Of a DNA stretch of 8,529 nt, positions 1 through 6,388 are shown piece after piece. Source of the DNA: Bacillota bacterium (GTDB taxonomy: Bacteria; Bacillota; Clostridia; Lachnospirales; Lachnospiraceae); the NCBI GenBank assembly GCA_017861355.1, contig JAGFXQ010000136.1:1-8529 (forward strand), written 5' to 3'. Within the stretch, counting starts at the first letter, position 1. Each line of letters opens with the position of its first letter. The position numbers were made by a program, and so were the translations under genes. Under the pieces are notes generated by a model that did no database searches, was not told the DNA's origin, and saw only the letters and a program-made list of their open reading frames with translations.

Positions 1-59
1 AGGTTCACCATATATAGTAAGCAATGTATTGCATATTCTACTCCTACTGAGAATCTCAT
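1..59 (-). CDS. Rrf2-family transcriptional regulator, N-terminal fragment (gene runs off the left edge)
   Basis: The minus strand from 59 to 1 encodes the first 19 residues, MRFSVGVEYAIHCLLYMVN, before the window ends. This matches the usual start of Rrf2-family winged-helix regulators (Met-Lys/Arg-Phe/Leu-Ser...Tyr-Ala-hydrophobic-...-Leu). A good ribosome binding site, AAAGGAG (68-74), sits 8 nt before the ATG, and a promoter is visible further upstream. Rrf2 proteins are dimeric DNA-binding regulators that often sense Fe-S clusters, nitric oxide or cysteine/redox state, but the sensing residues lie in the missing part, so the signal cannot be named. The gene is divergent from the FMN-binding protein gene, an arrangement in which the regulator often controls its neighbour and itself. 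Family assignment rests on only 19 residues plus context. Confidence 0.72.
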   Translation of the reverse strand, partial: MRFSVGVEYAIHCLLYMVN

Positions 60-93
60 TCTTTCAACTCCTTTGATTAATCATCTTTCATTC

Positions 94-122
94 ATCATAT
101 CCTATAATTTTTTCTTATTCAA
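94..122 (-). promoter_or_regulatory. Predicted promoter of the Rrf2-type regulator gene
   Basis: On the minus strand TTGAAT (122-117) and TATGAT (99-94) are separated by 17 nt, a good sigma-A layout. The predicted start of transcription is about 30 nt upstream of the ATG at 59. Prediction from sequence only. Confidence 0.5.
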
Positions 123-170
123 GATAATTATGCCGTATTAAAGCATCTGCTTCTAAACATTATATACCTA

Positions 171-199
171 TTGACAAAAGGAGAATACGGTTGTATTAT
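171..199 (+). promoter_or_regulatory. Strong sigma-A promoter of the FMN-binding protein gene, with dyads
   Basis: TTGACA (171-176) and TATTAT (194-199) are separated by exactly 17 nt. This is a full consensus -35 and a 5/6 -10. Transcription should start near 206. The spacer carries a small dyad AATAC-N4-GTATT (184-197). A second dyad ATGTAT-N10-ATACAT (204-209/220-225) covers the predicted start, and a 9-bp direct repeat ATTATCCAC lies at 208-216 and 224-232. One of these could be the binding site of the divergent Rrf2-type regulator, which is inference. Confidence 0.7.
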
Positions 200-257
200 A
201 GACATGTATTATCCACGATATACATTATCCACATTACAAAGAAAGAAGGAATATGAA

Positions 258-632
258 ATGCTTACAGAGAAATTTTATGAAGTCTTAAAACACGAAGGAG
301 TAGTGTCTATAGTATCCTGGGGCGCAGAGGAAGCACATGTAACTTGTACCTGGAATTCCTACTTAGTAGTAACCGGAGATGAGAGAATATTGATCCCTGC
401 AGCCGGAATGCGCAGTACAGAAAATGATGTAAATCAAAACAACAAAGTAAAGGTTACTCTTGGCGCCAGAGAAGTTATGGGCAATAATAATTATCAAGGA
501 ACAGGTTTTGAAATCGGAGGTACTGCAAAATTTCTTACAACCGGTTCAGAATTTGATATGATGAAAGAAAATTATCCATTTTTAAATCGCGTATTAGAAA
601 TTTCAATTACATCAGCAAAACAGTTGCTCTAA
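258..632 (+). CDS. FMN-binding split-barrel protein (PNPOx-like; resembles Desulfovibrio FMN-bp)
   Basis: This 124-residue protein resembles the small FMN-binding protein of Desulfovibrio vulgaris (about 122 aa) over its whole length, as I recall that sequence: MLTEKFYEVLKHEGVVSI at the start, TWNSYL at 31-36, GMRSTENDV at 50-58, TLGAREV at 67-73 and GTGFEIGG at 81-88. That family forms a dimeric six-stranded split barrel that binds FMN without covalent linkage and is thought to act in electron transfer or flavin redox chemistry in anaerobes; a precise physiological reaction is not established. The ATG at 258 was chosen because AGAAGGA (244-250) lies 7 nt before it and the protein then matches the family length. 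The reading frame is open back to a TTG at 171, but that region contains the promoter, and an ATG at 204 sits at the predicted transcription start. There is no signal peptide, so it is cytoplasmic. It is divergent from a likely Rrf2 regulator. Confidence 0.88.
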   Translation: MLTEKFYEVLKHEGVVSIVSWGAEEAHVTCTWNSYLVVTGDERILIPAAGMRSTENDVNQNNKVKVTLGAREVMGNNNYQGTGFEIGGTAKFLTTGSEFDMMKENYPFLNRVLEISITSAKQLL

Positions 633-701
633 TATGGATTGCCAATATATCAATGAGTCCCGTCGTGGCTATTTCAATCTGCACGTAGGCTTGCTCCAAA
701 C

Positions 702-751
702 AATAAGAAAGCTTCAGGAACATACAATCATGTTCCCGGAGCTTTCTTATT
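702..751. terminator. Long bidirectional terminator hairpin between convergent genes
   Basis: Two 22-nt arms (702-723 and 730-751) pair with one G-T wobble and one mismatch around a 6-nt loop (724-729). The outer stem is A/T-rich (AATAAGAAAGCT paired with AGCTTTCTTATT), so either strand gives a U-rich 3' side, and TTTT follows at 755-758 on the plus strand. It lies about 70 nt after the FMN-binding protein stop and about 70 nt after the leftward GH127-like stop, so it can end both transcripts. Apart from this hairpin I see nothing in 633-820. Confidence 0.85.
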
Positions 752-820
752 CACTTTTGTTCAATTCAGCCTAACTTAAGACAAGTATTGCGTACTCTTG
801 CCAGTAACCTAACGTCAGTA

Positions 821-2569
821 TCAATCCCTGAATAGTACTTGTCTCATCGTATCCTCGTAGGTCATATCTTCTACATCGCAAAGACTACTCAAAACAACCT
901 CTTTTATCTCGCTATCAGCACCAGAACTCGAATTTACCAATCTGAATTTATTTTTTCCGATACGCTCAAAAGCTGCAGTTTTCGGGATCTCGATTTCTCC
1001 GACTGATTTGTACTTACTTTCCGCATAGTTCTCGAATCGGTTGCCGTCCAAGGAATTAATTTCGGTTTTTGATTTATATCCTAAAAGCATAGGACCGTAC
1101 AGGAACTTATGATAATCTTTAATACTGTTTTTGAAGGAAGCATCTTCCACCCGGAAGGAAAGTCCTAAATCAAATTCAATACTATCTCCGGCAAGTAGTT
1201 TCATTTCAACAGTGATAAAGCCATTAACAAAAGCAGCCAGAACCTGTTTTCCATTAACAAATAACTCAACCTCTTTTTTCTTTGACCAGGAAGGTACAAA
1301 GAAAATAAGCTTTTTGGGAGTTACAAGAGTCGATTCCAATATCTCAAATTTTACGGCTCCGTAATACGGGTACTTTGTTTTCTCTTCCAACATAAGGAAT
1401 CCGTCATCAAAATGCAAGGTGGCTGTGCAGCTATTATAAAATGGTACATATATTTCATCTTTCTCCGTGAAAAAGTTGTATTCAATAGCACGACTCAGAC
1501 CTTCCCCGCCTCTCATAGTACAGCACCAATAGGTTTCAAAGTTTACAGGCGTCAGGAAAAGATTGTCCTCAGCATCCATAGCCCCTGAACATCGATCAGT
1601 ACCAAAAGAGCCATTATACCTGTGACCATGTGTCAAAGCGTTAAAATATATATTATGTGCATCTTCCAGGTATTCTGAATTCTTTGTATGCTTCCAAAGT
1701 GTTGTTGCCGTGATGAAAGAATCAATAATTGCACAGGGTTCTGTCCATCTGGGTGCGCCAAACCAGTTATAATTACCGTAAGCTTCTGACCAAGCTTCTG
1801 TTTTATATAAGGTGAACATCGTTTCCGCCATATCCAGATATTTCTTTTCATTGACTAATTCATAATATCTTAAGATACCGCGGATACCGCTCAGCGTTGC
1901 ATGCGTCTGTATATGTAATGTCAGAAAATCCATTTCCATATATCTGTTGATGATTTCCTCAACCAATTCTTTAAGTTCGCTCCACCCAAACAATTCATAA
2001 GCCTGCGTTGCAGCATCAATCATAATAAATGCGCAGCCTGCATCTGAGGTTTCGGCATGATGCTTGGTCTTCGTCTGAAGCTTTGAAAGAATCCATACAT
2101 CCTGCTCGTCAAATCGGTTCTTTGGATCGATCGGATATTTACAGTAATTGCCCTTCGCCGGAAGCAGAAAGTTCCTTACTATATCTTCAACCATTTTTTT
2201 TATTTTTTCATCTTTCTTCCAGAAATAATATTCAATTAATCCTCTGATGATCCAATTGTGTCCTCCGAAGTGCTGCTCGTCAAATTTTCCTTCCGGAAGA
2301 ATCGGTCCAAAATAACCTTTCTCATTCAAGTGCTCCGGAATCAGAGATATTATTTCATCAAGGTAAGCAGGTGTACGGTGCGTACTCTGAGCAAGCAGTG
2401 TCAATGCCAGGATAACCCTACCTTCCCAATCTGCTGGCCAGCCATGCGAATCCGCCTTAAATACCTGATTTGGTCTGTACCATTCACCTTCGAGCCTTGT
2501 GAAATTCATTCCTGAGCGTACAGCCAATTCTCCTTTTATATCAATATCTGAGAAATTTATAGGTTTCAT
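821..2569 (-). CDS. GH127-like glycoside hydrolase (beta-L-arabinofuranosidase type), cytoplasmic
   Basis: This 582-aa protein has the GH127/DUF1680 layout: an N-terminal alpha/alpha-barrel (about 40-380) followed by beta-rich domains. Known GH127 enzymes such as bifidobacterial HypBA1 use a Cys nucleophile held by zinc with one Glu and three Cys. Candidate equivalents here are Glu277 and Cys279 (TEPCAIID) and the pair Cys349-Cys350 (YWCCTMRGGEG); the acid/base is probably Glu262 (SEAYG), 15 residues before Glu277 against 16 in HypBA1. The length is somewhat below typical (about 620-660 aa). It has no signal peptide, so it should act on imported oligosaccharides, fitting its place after the transporter genes. 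The ATG at 2569 was preferred over an upstream in-frame TTG at 2617 because GGAG (2581-2584) precedes it, though at a long 11-nt spacing. The family is fairly sure; the exact sugar removed is not, since related families (GH137, GH142, GH146) differ in specificity. Confidence 0.83.
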   Translation of the reverse strand: MKPINFSDIDIKGELAVRSGMNFTRLEGEWYRPNQVFKADSHGWPADWEGRVILALTLLAQSTHRTPAYLDEIISLIPEHLNEKGYFGPILPEGKFDEQHFGGHNWIIRGLIEYYFWKKDEKIKKMVEDIVRNFLLPAKGNYCKYPIDPKNRFDEQDVWILSKLQTKTKHHAETSDAGCAFIMIDAATQAYELFGWSELKELVEEIINRYMEMDFLTLHIQTHATLSGIRGILRYYELVNEKKYLDMAETMFTLYKTEAWSEAYGNYNWFGAPRWTEPCAIIDSFITATTLWKHTKNSEYLEDAHNIYFNALTHGHRYNGSFGTDRCSGAMDAEDNLFLTPVNFETYWCCTMRGGEGLSRAIEYNFFTEKDEIYVPFYNSCTATLHFDDGFLMLEEKTKYPYYGAVKFEILESTLVTPKKLIFFVPSWSKKKEVELFVNGKQVLAAFVNGFITVEMKLLAGDSIEFDLGLSFRVEDASFKNSIKDYHKFLYGPMLLGYKSKTEINSLDGNRFENYAESKYKSVGEIEIPKTAAFERIGKNKFRLVNSSSGADSEIKEVVLSSLCDVEDMTYEDTMRQVLFRD

Positions 2570-2650
2570 AGTTAAACATTCTCCATTTCTTTCGCTAAAA
2601 AGTGCAATCCGTCTCAATCGTTTGTATCAATGGCAATCGAATTAATATAT

Positions 2651-2678
2651 ATAATAAAAATGACTGAGTAACATACAA
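2651..2678 (-). promoter_or_regulatory. Possible promoter of the GH127-like gene
   Basis: On the minus strand TTGTAT (2678-2673) is followed after 16 nt by TATTAT (2656-2651), which would give a leader of about 75 nt. A second weaker candidate in the same gap is TTGACC (2834-2829) with a 17-nt spacer and GAAAAT (2811-2806). I see no terminator hairpin in 2570-2852, so read-through from the permease genes is equally possible. The 19-bp element found at the other two promoters is not present here. Confidence 0.35.
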
Positions 2679-2852
2679 ATTGCATTCTTTCTATTCAACT
2701 CGGTAAAAAAGCGTAAAGCTAATAAGGGGATAATAGATCAGAATTTGAGCCATCCCGAAATCCGTATAAATTATTCCTTTTTCATTTGATCAATTAAATA
2801 TATTTATTTTCCAGTGTCTAAAAGCTTTGGTCAACACAATTAATCGATTTAG

Positions 2853-3680
2853 TTATTTCATACCTGTTAAAGCAATACCATCCACAAACTGCTCCTGGAA
2901 TATGATAAAGACAATAACCATCGGTACACAAGCCATTACAGCACCTGCCATCAGTGTCGGATAATTTGTAATGAATTGACCGACCATGTTTGATATTCCG
3001 ACTGCCAATGTAAGTTTGGAATCGGAGTGGTTTACTACCAACGGCCATAATAAATCATTCCATGACCACAAAAATGTTACAGTGCCAAGGGCAACCATAC
3101 CTGATTTTGCAAGCGGAAGCATGATTCGACTATAAACACCAAACATGTTGCAGCCATCAATAATAGCAGCATCCTCCAGCTCCTGCGGCAATGACATGAA
3201 CACCTGCCTGAGAAGGAAAACTCCGTATGCACTGAACATACCGGGCACAATTAGTGCATTAAGGGTATCAGCCCAATGTATTTTTGTCATCAGAATAAAG
3301 TTCGGTATCATAAAACACTGCCAAGGTATCATAAATACCGAAAGTACCAACATGAAGAGAAAGTTCTTTCCCGGGAACTTGATTCTTGCAAAGGAGAATC
3401 CCGCCATCGATGTAATCAAAAGTGTTCCAAATGTTCTGCATACAGATGTTATAATCGTATTCTTATAGTAATTTCCAAAATGAAGGACTTTTGTCACATC
3501 TATATAGTTATGAAATTGAAACTCCTTAGGAAATATAACCGCCGGAACATGAGTTGATTCCCCAATTGTTTTAAATGAAGTTAGTATCATCCATGCAAAG
3601 GGTACAAGCATTACTAATGCTCCTATTGCTAAAATCAGATAGATAATACAGCTGTGAATTACTTTTCTATTACTGTTCAT
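2853..3680 (-). CDS. CUT1 sugar ABC transporter permease, MalG-like
   Basis: The 275-aa integral membrane protein has about six hydrophobic segments, starting at residues 11-34. The cytoplasmic EAA loop that contacts the ATPase is visible at about 167-192 (ELEDAAIIDGCNMFGVYSRI, then MLPL). The C-terminus FQEQFVDGIALTGMK is the usual MalG-type ending. Family members pair with a MalF-like partner to form the channel of an importer for di- or oligosaccharides. The start is fixed by AGGAGG (3688-3693) 7 nt before the ATG. This ribosome binding site overlaps the stop codon of the MalF-like gene and the genes are only 11 nt apart, so the two permeases are probably translationally coupled. The substrate cannot be read from the permease; the adjacent GH127-like enzyme suggests an arabinose-containing or similar oligosaccharide. 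Confidence 0.95.
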   Translation of the reverse strand: MNSNRKVIHSCIIYLILAIGALVMLVPFAWMILTSFKTIGESTHVPAVIFPKEFQFHNYIDVTKVLHFGNYYKNTIITSVCRTFGTLLITSMAGFSFARIKFPGKNFLFMLVLSVFMIPWQCFMIPNFILMTKIHWADTLNALIVPGMFSAYGVFLLRQVFMSLPQELEDAAIIDGCNMFGVYSRIMLPLAKSGMVALGTVTFLWSWNDLLWPLVVNHSDSKLTLAVGISNMVGQFITNYPTLMAGAVMACVPMVIVFIIFQEQFVDGIALTGMK

Positions 3681-3691
3681 ACATATACCTC

Positions 3692-4636
3692 CTACTCATA
3701 ATAAACCCACTTTTTCTGCAATTTTAGCTGAATAGCCGTTATGATCATAATTATTAGGAAAAGCACCATAGCAATGGAAGCAGCATAGCCTCTGTCGTAC
3801 TTGACAAATGCATTTTCATAATAGGTATAAACCATTGATCTAACGCTGTTAATTGCCGGACTGTTTTTTCCTATCATGATCCAGATAAGGTCAAAAACCT
3901 CCATGGCATTTATGAGCGAAGTTACTAAAAGGAAAAATAAAGTAGGGGAAAGTAACGGAATTGTTATCTTTCTAAAGCTTTGAAAGCCGTTTGCACCATC
4001 AACTTTTGCAGCCTCATAATATACGCTCGGTATTCCCTTAAGCCCCGATATAATTATTATCATATTGTATCCAATGGATGCCCATATGGATACAACTGCC
4101 AGTGAAAACAATGCTGTATTCGATGAACTGATCCACGCTATCTTGTGTATATGAAAAATGGAAAGGAATTGGTTTATCAGCCCATAATCTGAATTATAAA
4201 GCCACATCCACGCCATCGCTATGGCTGCGGGTAATGTTACCTGCGGAAGGAAATAGATTGTCCGAAAAGTCTTTGCACCTTTCAGTCCGCTGTTTAATAA
4301 TGCTGCTACTACAGTAGATATGATCAGACTTAACGGCACCATAATGAGTGCAAAGACCAAGGTATTTCTAAGTGATAACAGCAGATTAGGGTCACTTAAT
4401 AAGCGAGTATAGTTCTTTAATCCAATCCATTTCATGGGCTCGAATCCCTTATACCTGTTAAAACTGTAGTATGCAGTTTCAATGATTGGTATAATGTTAA
4501 ATATGATCAAACCTATCATCAGAGGAGCAATCATTAGGTACCCCCAAAAGCTATTGGATGCCTTTTTCATTTTAATAGAAGTTTTCTTATTTTTTTGTGC
4601 ATTTCGCATCCCAATGTCCAAATTTACACTGCCCAT
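3692..4636 (-). CDS. CUT1 sugar ABC transporter permease, MalF-like
   Basis: This 314-aa membrane protein has a short basic N-terminus (KKTSIKMKK) before the first membrane span (about 31-52). The family signature FNRYKGFEPMKWIGLKNY lies at 59-76, and the EAA loop at 206-232 begins YYEAAKVDGANGFQSF. It is the partner of the MalG-like protein and, with it, forms the membrane channel of a binding-protein-dependent sugar importer. GGAGG (4644-4648) 7 nt before the ATG at 4636 supports this start over later in-frame Mets at residues 10 and 23. It follows the binding-protein gene after a 94-nt gap that holds a hairpin. No ATPase gene is present in the window; CUT1 systems of Firmicutes commonly share one MsmX/MsmK-type ATPase encoded elsewhere. 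Confidence 0.95.
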   Translation of the reverse strand: MGSVNLDIGMRNAQKNKKTSIKMKKASNSFWGYLMIAPLMIGLIIFNIIPIIETAYYSFNRYKGFEPMKWIGLKNYTRLLSDPNLLLSLRNTLVFALIMVPLSLIISTVVAALLNSGLKGAKTFRTIYFLPQVTLPAAIAMAWMWLYNSDYGLINQFLSIFHIHKIAWISSSNTALFSLAVVSIWASIGYNMIIIISGLKGIPSVYYEAAKVDGANGFQSFRKITIPLLSPTLFFLLVTSLINAMEVFDLIWIMIGKNSPAINSVRSMVYTYYENAFVKYDRGYAASIAMVLFLIIMIITAIQLKLQKKWVYYE

Positions 4637-4670
4637 GATCTAACCTCCCTCGGAGTTTATGCTAATATTC

Positions 4671-4696
4671 GGGGGATGTTTCATGATACATCCCCC
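4671..4696 (-). other. Intercistronic hairpin between binding-protein and permease genes
   Basis: GGGGGATGT (4671-4679) pairs perfectly with ACATCCCCC (4688-4696), a 9-bp GC-rich stem with an 8-nt loop. On the transcribed strand it is not followed by a U-run (GAATATTAG follows), so it is unlikely to be a full terminator. It begins about 34 nt after the binding-protein stop. In sugar ABC operons such hairpins typically protect the upstream message or reduce read-through so that binding protein is made in excess over permeases; that role is inferred here. Confidence 0.75.
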
Positions 4697-4730
4697 TTGC
4701 TTCATTTATTGAATAATTCGATACAAATTA

Positions 4731-6083
4731 TTATTGAGCATTATCAGCGATTGCCTGATTCATAGCATCAGCCACCTGTTTACAAGCATCCTGTAAAGTA
4801 ATCTGACCAGCCCACGCCTGCGGAAATACTTGTTGCTCTACCGGAGTCCATTCAGGCATAGAAGGATCTGAAGGATATGGTACTGCATTCTGAGTCATAT
4901 CGATGAAGCACTGTAAATGCAGGTTAGGAGTTGCTGCAACCCAAGCATCCTGAGTACCGTTAAATGCAGGTATTGCTGCTCCCATCTGAGCTGATATACT
5001 CTGTGCATCTTTGGAGCCCATGAATTCAAGGAATTTAGCTGCAACATCCTTGTTCTTTGTTGTATTAGACATTGCATAGGTTAAGCCGTTGATAACAACT
5101 TGCTTCTTTCCATTGAAGGACGGGAAGCTTACAACATCGACTTTATCCATTGTGTATTCGTTCGTTTTCATTTCGGAAACCATCCATGAACCGAGGAAGA
5201 CCATAGCTACCTTACCGGATTCGAACATTGCTGTAGCATTGGTATCAGTCAGCTGCTGCTGTGACGGAGATACTTTATATTTGTCAATCAGGTCAACCCA
5301 GCACTGTAAGCCGTTCAGAGTTTCAGGAAGATCATATCCGGACTTTGTCTTATCGGGACTGATTACATAGCCGCCAGCCATTGGAATTGTATTATATGTA
5401 GTCTGCTGGCTATCATAACCTCCAGAAATACCATAGATACCATTTGCTGTATCTGTTAACTTCTGTGCAGCTGCAACCATATCATCCCAGGTCCAGCTGT
5501 CAGTGGGATATGCAACACCTTTTGCATCAAAGAGTTCCTTATTATACCATAAGCCTATTGTATCAAAATCCTTAGGAATACCATACTGTATTCCGCCCAT
5601 TTGTCCACCCTGTACCAGTGCTTCCGGAAAATTAGACAGATCATAATTGTCCGCTTTCAGTACATCGTCTAATGGTGCAAGCATATTACCTTTTACATAT
5701 TTGGATAATTGTGCGATATGCATCCAGAATACATCCGGAAGTGTACCGCCCTGTGCAGCAGCATCGAGCTTTGTCCAGTAATCTCCCCAGCTAGAGCATT
5801 CTACACTAATTGTAACGTTTGGATTGAGTTTTGTAAATGCGTCTGCCATTGCCTGCATTGCCGGCTGCTGATTTTTGTCCCAGATCGCAAACGTCAGAGT
5901 TACAGGTTCTGCATTAGCATCGGATGCAGGAGTTGATGTATCACCTGCTGCTTTTGTAACGGTTGTATTTGTTGTGTCTGCTGTGTCTGTCTTACTTGTA
6001 GAGTTCCCACTGCTGCAAGCAGTTAAAGATGTAACAAACAATAAAACACAAAGTAGTAGAGTAACTAACTTTTTACCTTTCAT
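4731..6083 (-). CDS. CUT1 ABC transporter sugar-binding lipoprotein
   Basis: The 450-aa protein begins with a lipoprotein signal: basic MKGKK, a hydrophobic core, and lipobox LTAC with the lipidated Cys at 23. A Ser/Thr/Asp-rich tether follows (about 24-58), then a family 1 extracellular solute-binding domain starting at VTLTFAIWDKNQQPAMQAM. Typical features are KLNPNVTISVE (84-94), the hinge region with YGIPKDFDTIGLWYNKELF, and an aromatic-rich C-lobe that would stack sugar rings. It would be anchored to the outer face of the membrane and deliver oligosaccharide to the two permeases encoded next. AGGAGG (6091-6096) 7 nt before the ATG sets the start. It is the first gene of the transporter operon and lies behind a perfect consensus promoter with an adjacent putative operator. 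The sugar bound cannot be deduced from sequence alone. Confidence 0.95.
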   Translation of the reverse strand: MKGKKLVTLLLCVLLFVTSLTACSSGNSTSKTDTADTTNTTVTKAAGDTSTPASDANAEPVTLTFAIWDKNQQPAMQAMADAFTKLNPNVTISVECSSWGDYWTKLDAAAQGGTLPDVFWMHIAQLSKYVKGNMLAPLDDVLKADNYDLSNFPEALVQGGQMGGIQYGIPKDFDTIGLWYNKELFDAKGVAYPTDSWTWDDMVAAAQKLTDTANGIYGISGGYDSQQTTYNTIPMAGGYVISPDKTKSGYDLPETLNGLQCWVDLIDKYKVSPSQQQLTDTNATAMFESGKVAMVFLGSWMVSEMKTNEYTMDKVDVVSFPSFNGKKQVVINGLTYAMSNTTKNKDVAAKFLEFMGSKDAQSISAQMGAAIPAFNGTQDAWVAATPNLHLQCFIDMTQNAVPYPSDPSMPEWTPVEQQVFPQAWAGQITLQDACKQVADAMNQAIADNAQ

Positions 6084-6125
6084 TTCATTTCCTCCTCTTA
6101 ATGATTATGAAGTTTGATAAAGCTA

Positions 6126-6152
6126 TTAATAAGGTGTCCATCCACCTATTAA
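6126..6152 (-). other. Hairpin in the 5' leader of the transporter operon
   Basis: TTAATAAGGTG (6126-6136) and CACCTATTAA (6143-6152) form a 10-bp stem with one bulged base and a 6-nt loop. It sits about 30 nt upstream of the AGGAGG site in a leader of about 210 nt. It may stabilise the mRNA; I do not recognise a known riboswitch in this leader. Confidence 0.45.
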
Positions 6153-6226
6153 CCTAATTAAGCTCTTAGAATCGAAGATTACTCTTTGAATTTATTAAAG
6201 CATCGCAAACCCTAGTAAGTCCAAAT

Positions 6227-6254
6227 ATTATCATGAAAAAGTATTTTTTTGTAA
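6227..6254 (-). promoter_or_regulatory. Possible second, weaker promoter of the transporter operon
   Basis: TTACAA (6254-6249) and GATAAT (6232-6227) are separated by 16 nt on the minus strand. The -35 starts 11 nt downstream of the 19-bp element at 6266-6284, so if that element is an activator site this could be the regulated promoter. It is much weaker than the upstream consensus promoter. Confidence 0.3.
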
Positions 6255-6265
6255 GCCTTCTTAGC

Positions 6266-6284
6266 ATGCACGTAATTGCGCAAT
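6266..6284 (-). promoter_or_regulatory. Putative operator, copy A (upstream of transporter operon)
   Basis: The plus strand reads ATGCACGTAATTGCGCAAT, matching copy B in front of the secreted-protein gene at 17 of 19 positions. The right half is a perfect 10-bp palindrome with a central CG (ATTGCGCAAT), a LacI-like feature. The whole can also be read as a direct repeat of TGCRC one helical turn (10 bp) apart, an AraC-like feature. It lies at about +11 to +29 of the strong promoter, which favours a repressor or roadblock. Confidence 0.65.
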
Positions 6285-6300
6285 GTTTTTACTTTTTTTC

Positions 6301-6329
6301 ATTATACATCCTCTGACAAGTACTGTCAA
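6301..6329 (-). promoter_or_regulatory. Perfect consensus promoter of the transporter operon
   Basis: TTGACA (6329-6324) and TATAAT (6306-6301) on the minus strand are separated by exactly 17 nt. All twelve hexamer positions match the sigma-A consensus. The predicted start is near 6294, giving a leader of about 210 nt before the binding-protein ATG. The -35 is embedded in a near-palindrome, TGACAAGTACTGTCA on the plus strand (6314-6328), that could bind a regulator. Confidence 0.8.
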
Positions 6330-6388
6330 TACGACTACTTACTGATTTATAGACCCTGCTTACTAATCCAAATCCTTTTCAAAGTAAT

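Noticed and set aside
780..841. GACAAGTA inverted repeat around the GH127-like stop codon
   Set aside because: Only 8 bp with long spacing, and one arm is inside coding sequence; it resembles the ACAAGTACTGT motif only in part, so chance is likely.
2602..2641. Three GATTG repeats upstream of the GH127-like gene
   Set aside because: The units are short, unevenly spaced and not matched at the other promoters; not enough to call a regulatory site.
3145..3557. Rightward open frames within the MalG-like gene
   Set aside because: They are antisense to a clear permease and have no protein-like features of their own.
6084..6294. Riboswitch in the long leader of the transporter operon
   Set aside because: Apart from one small hairpin, I see no conserved riboswitch core and no terminator or anti-terminator alternative.
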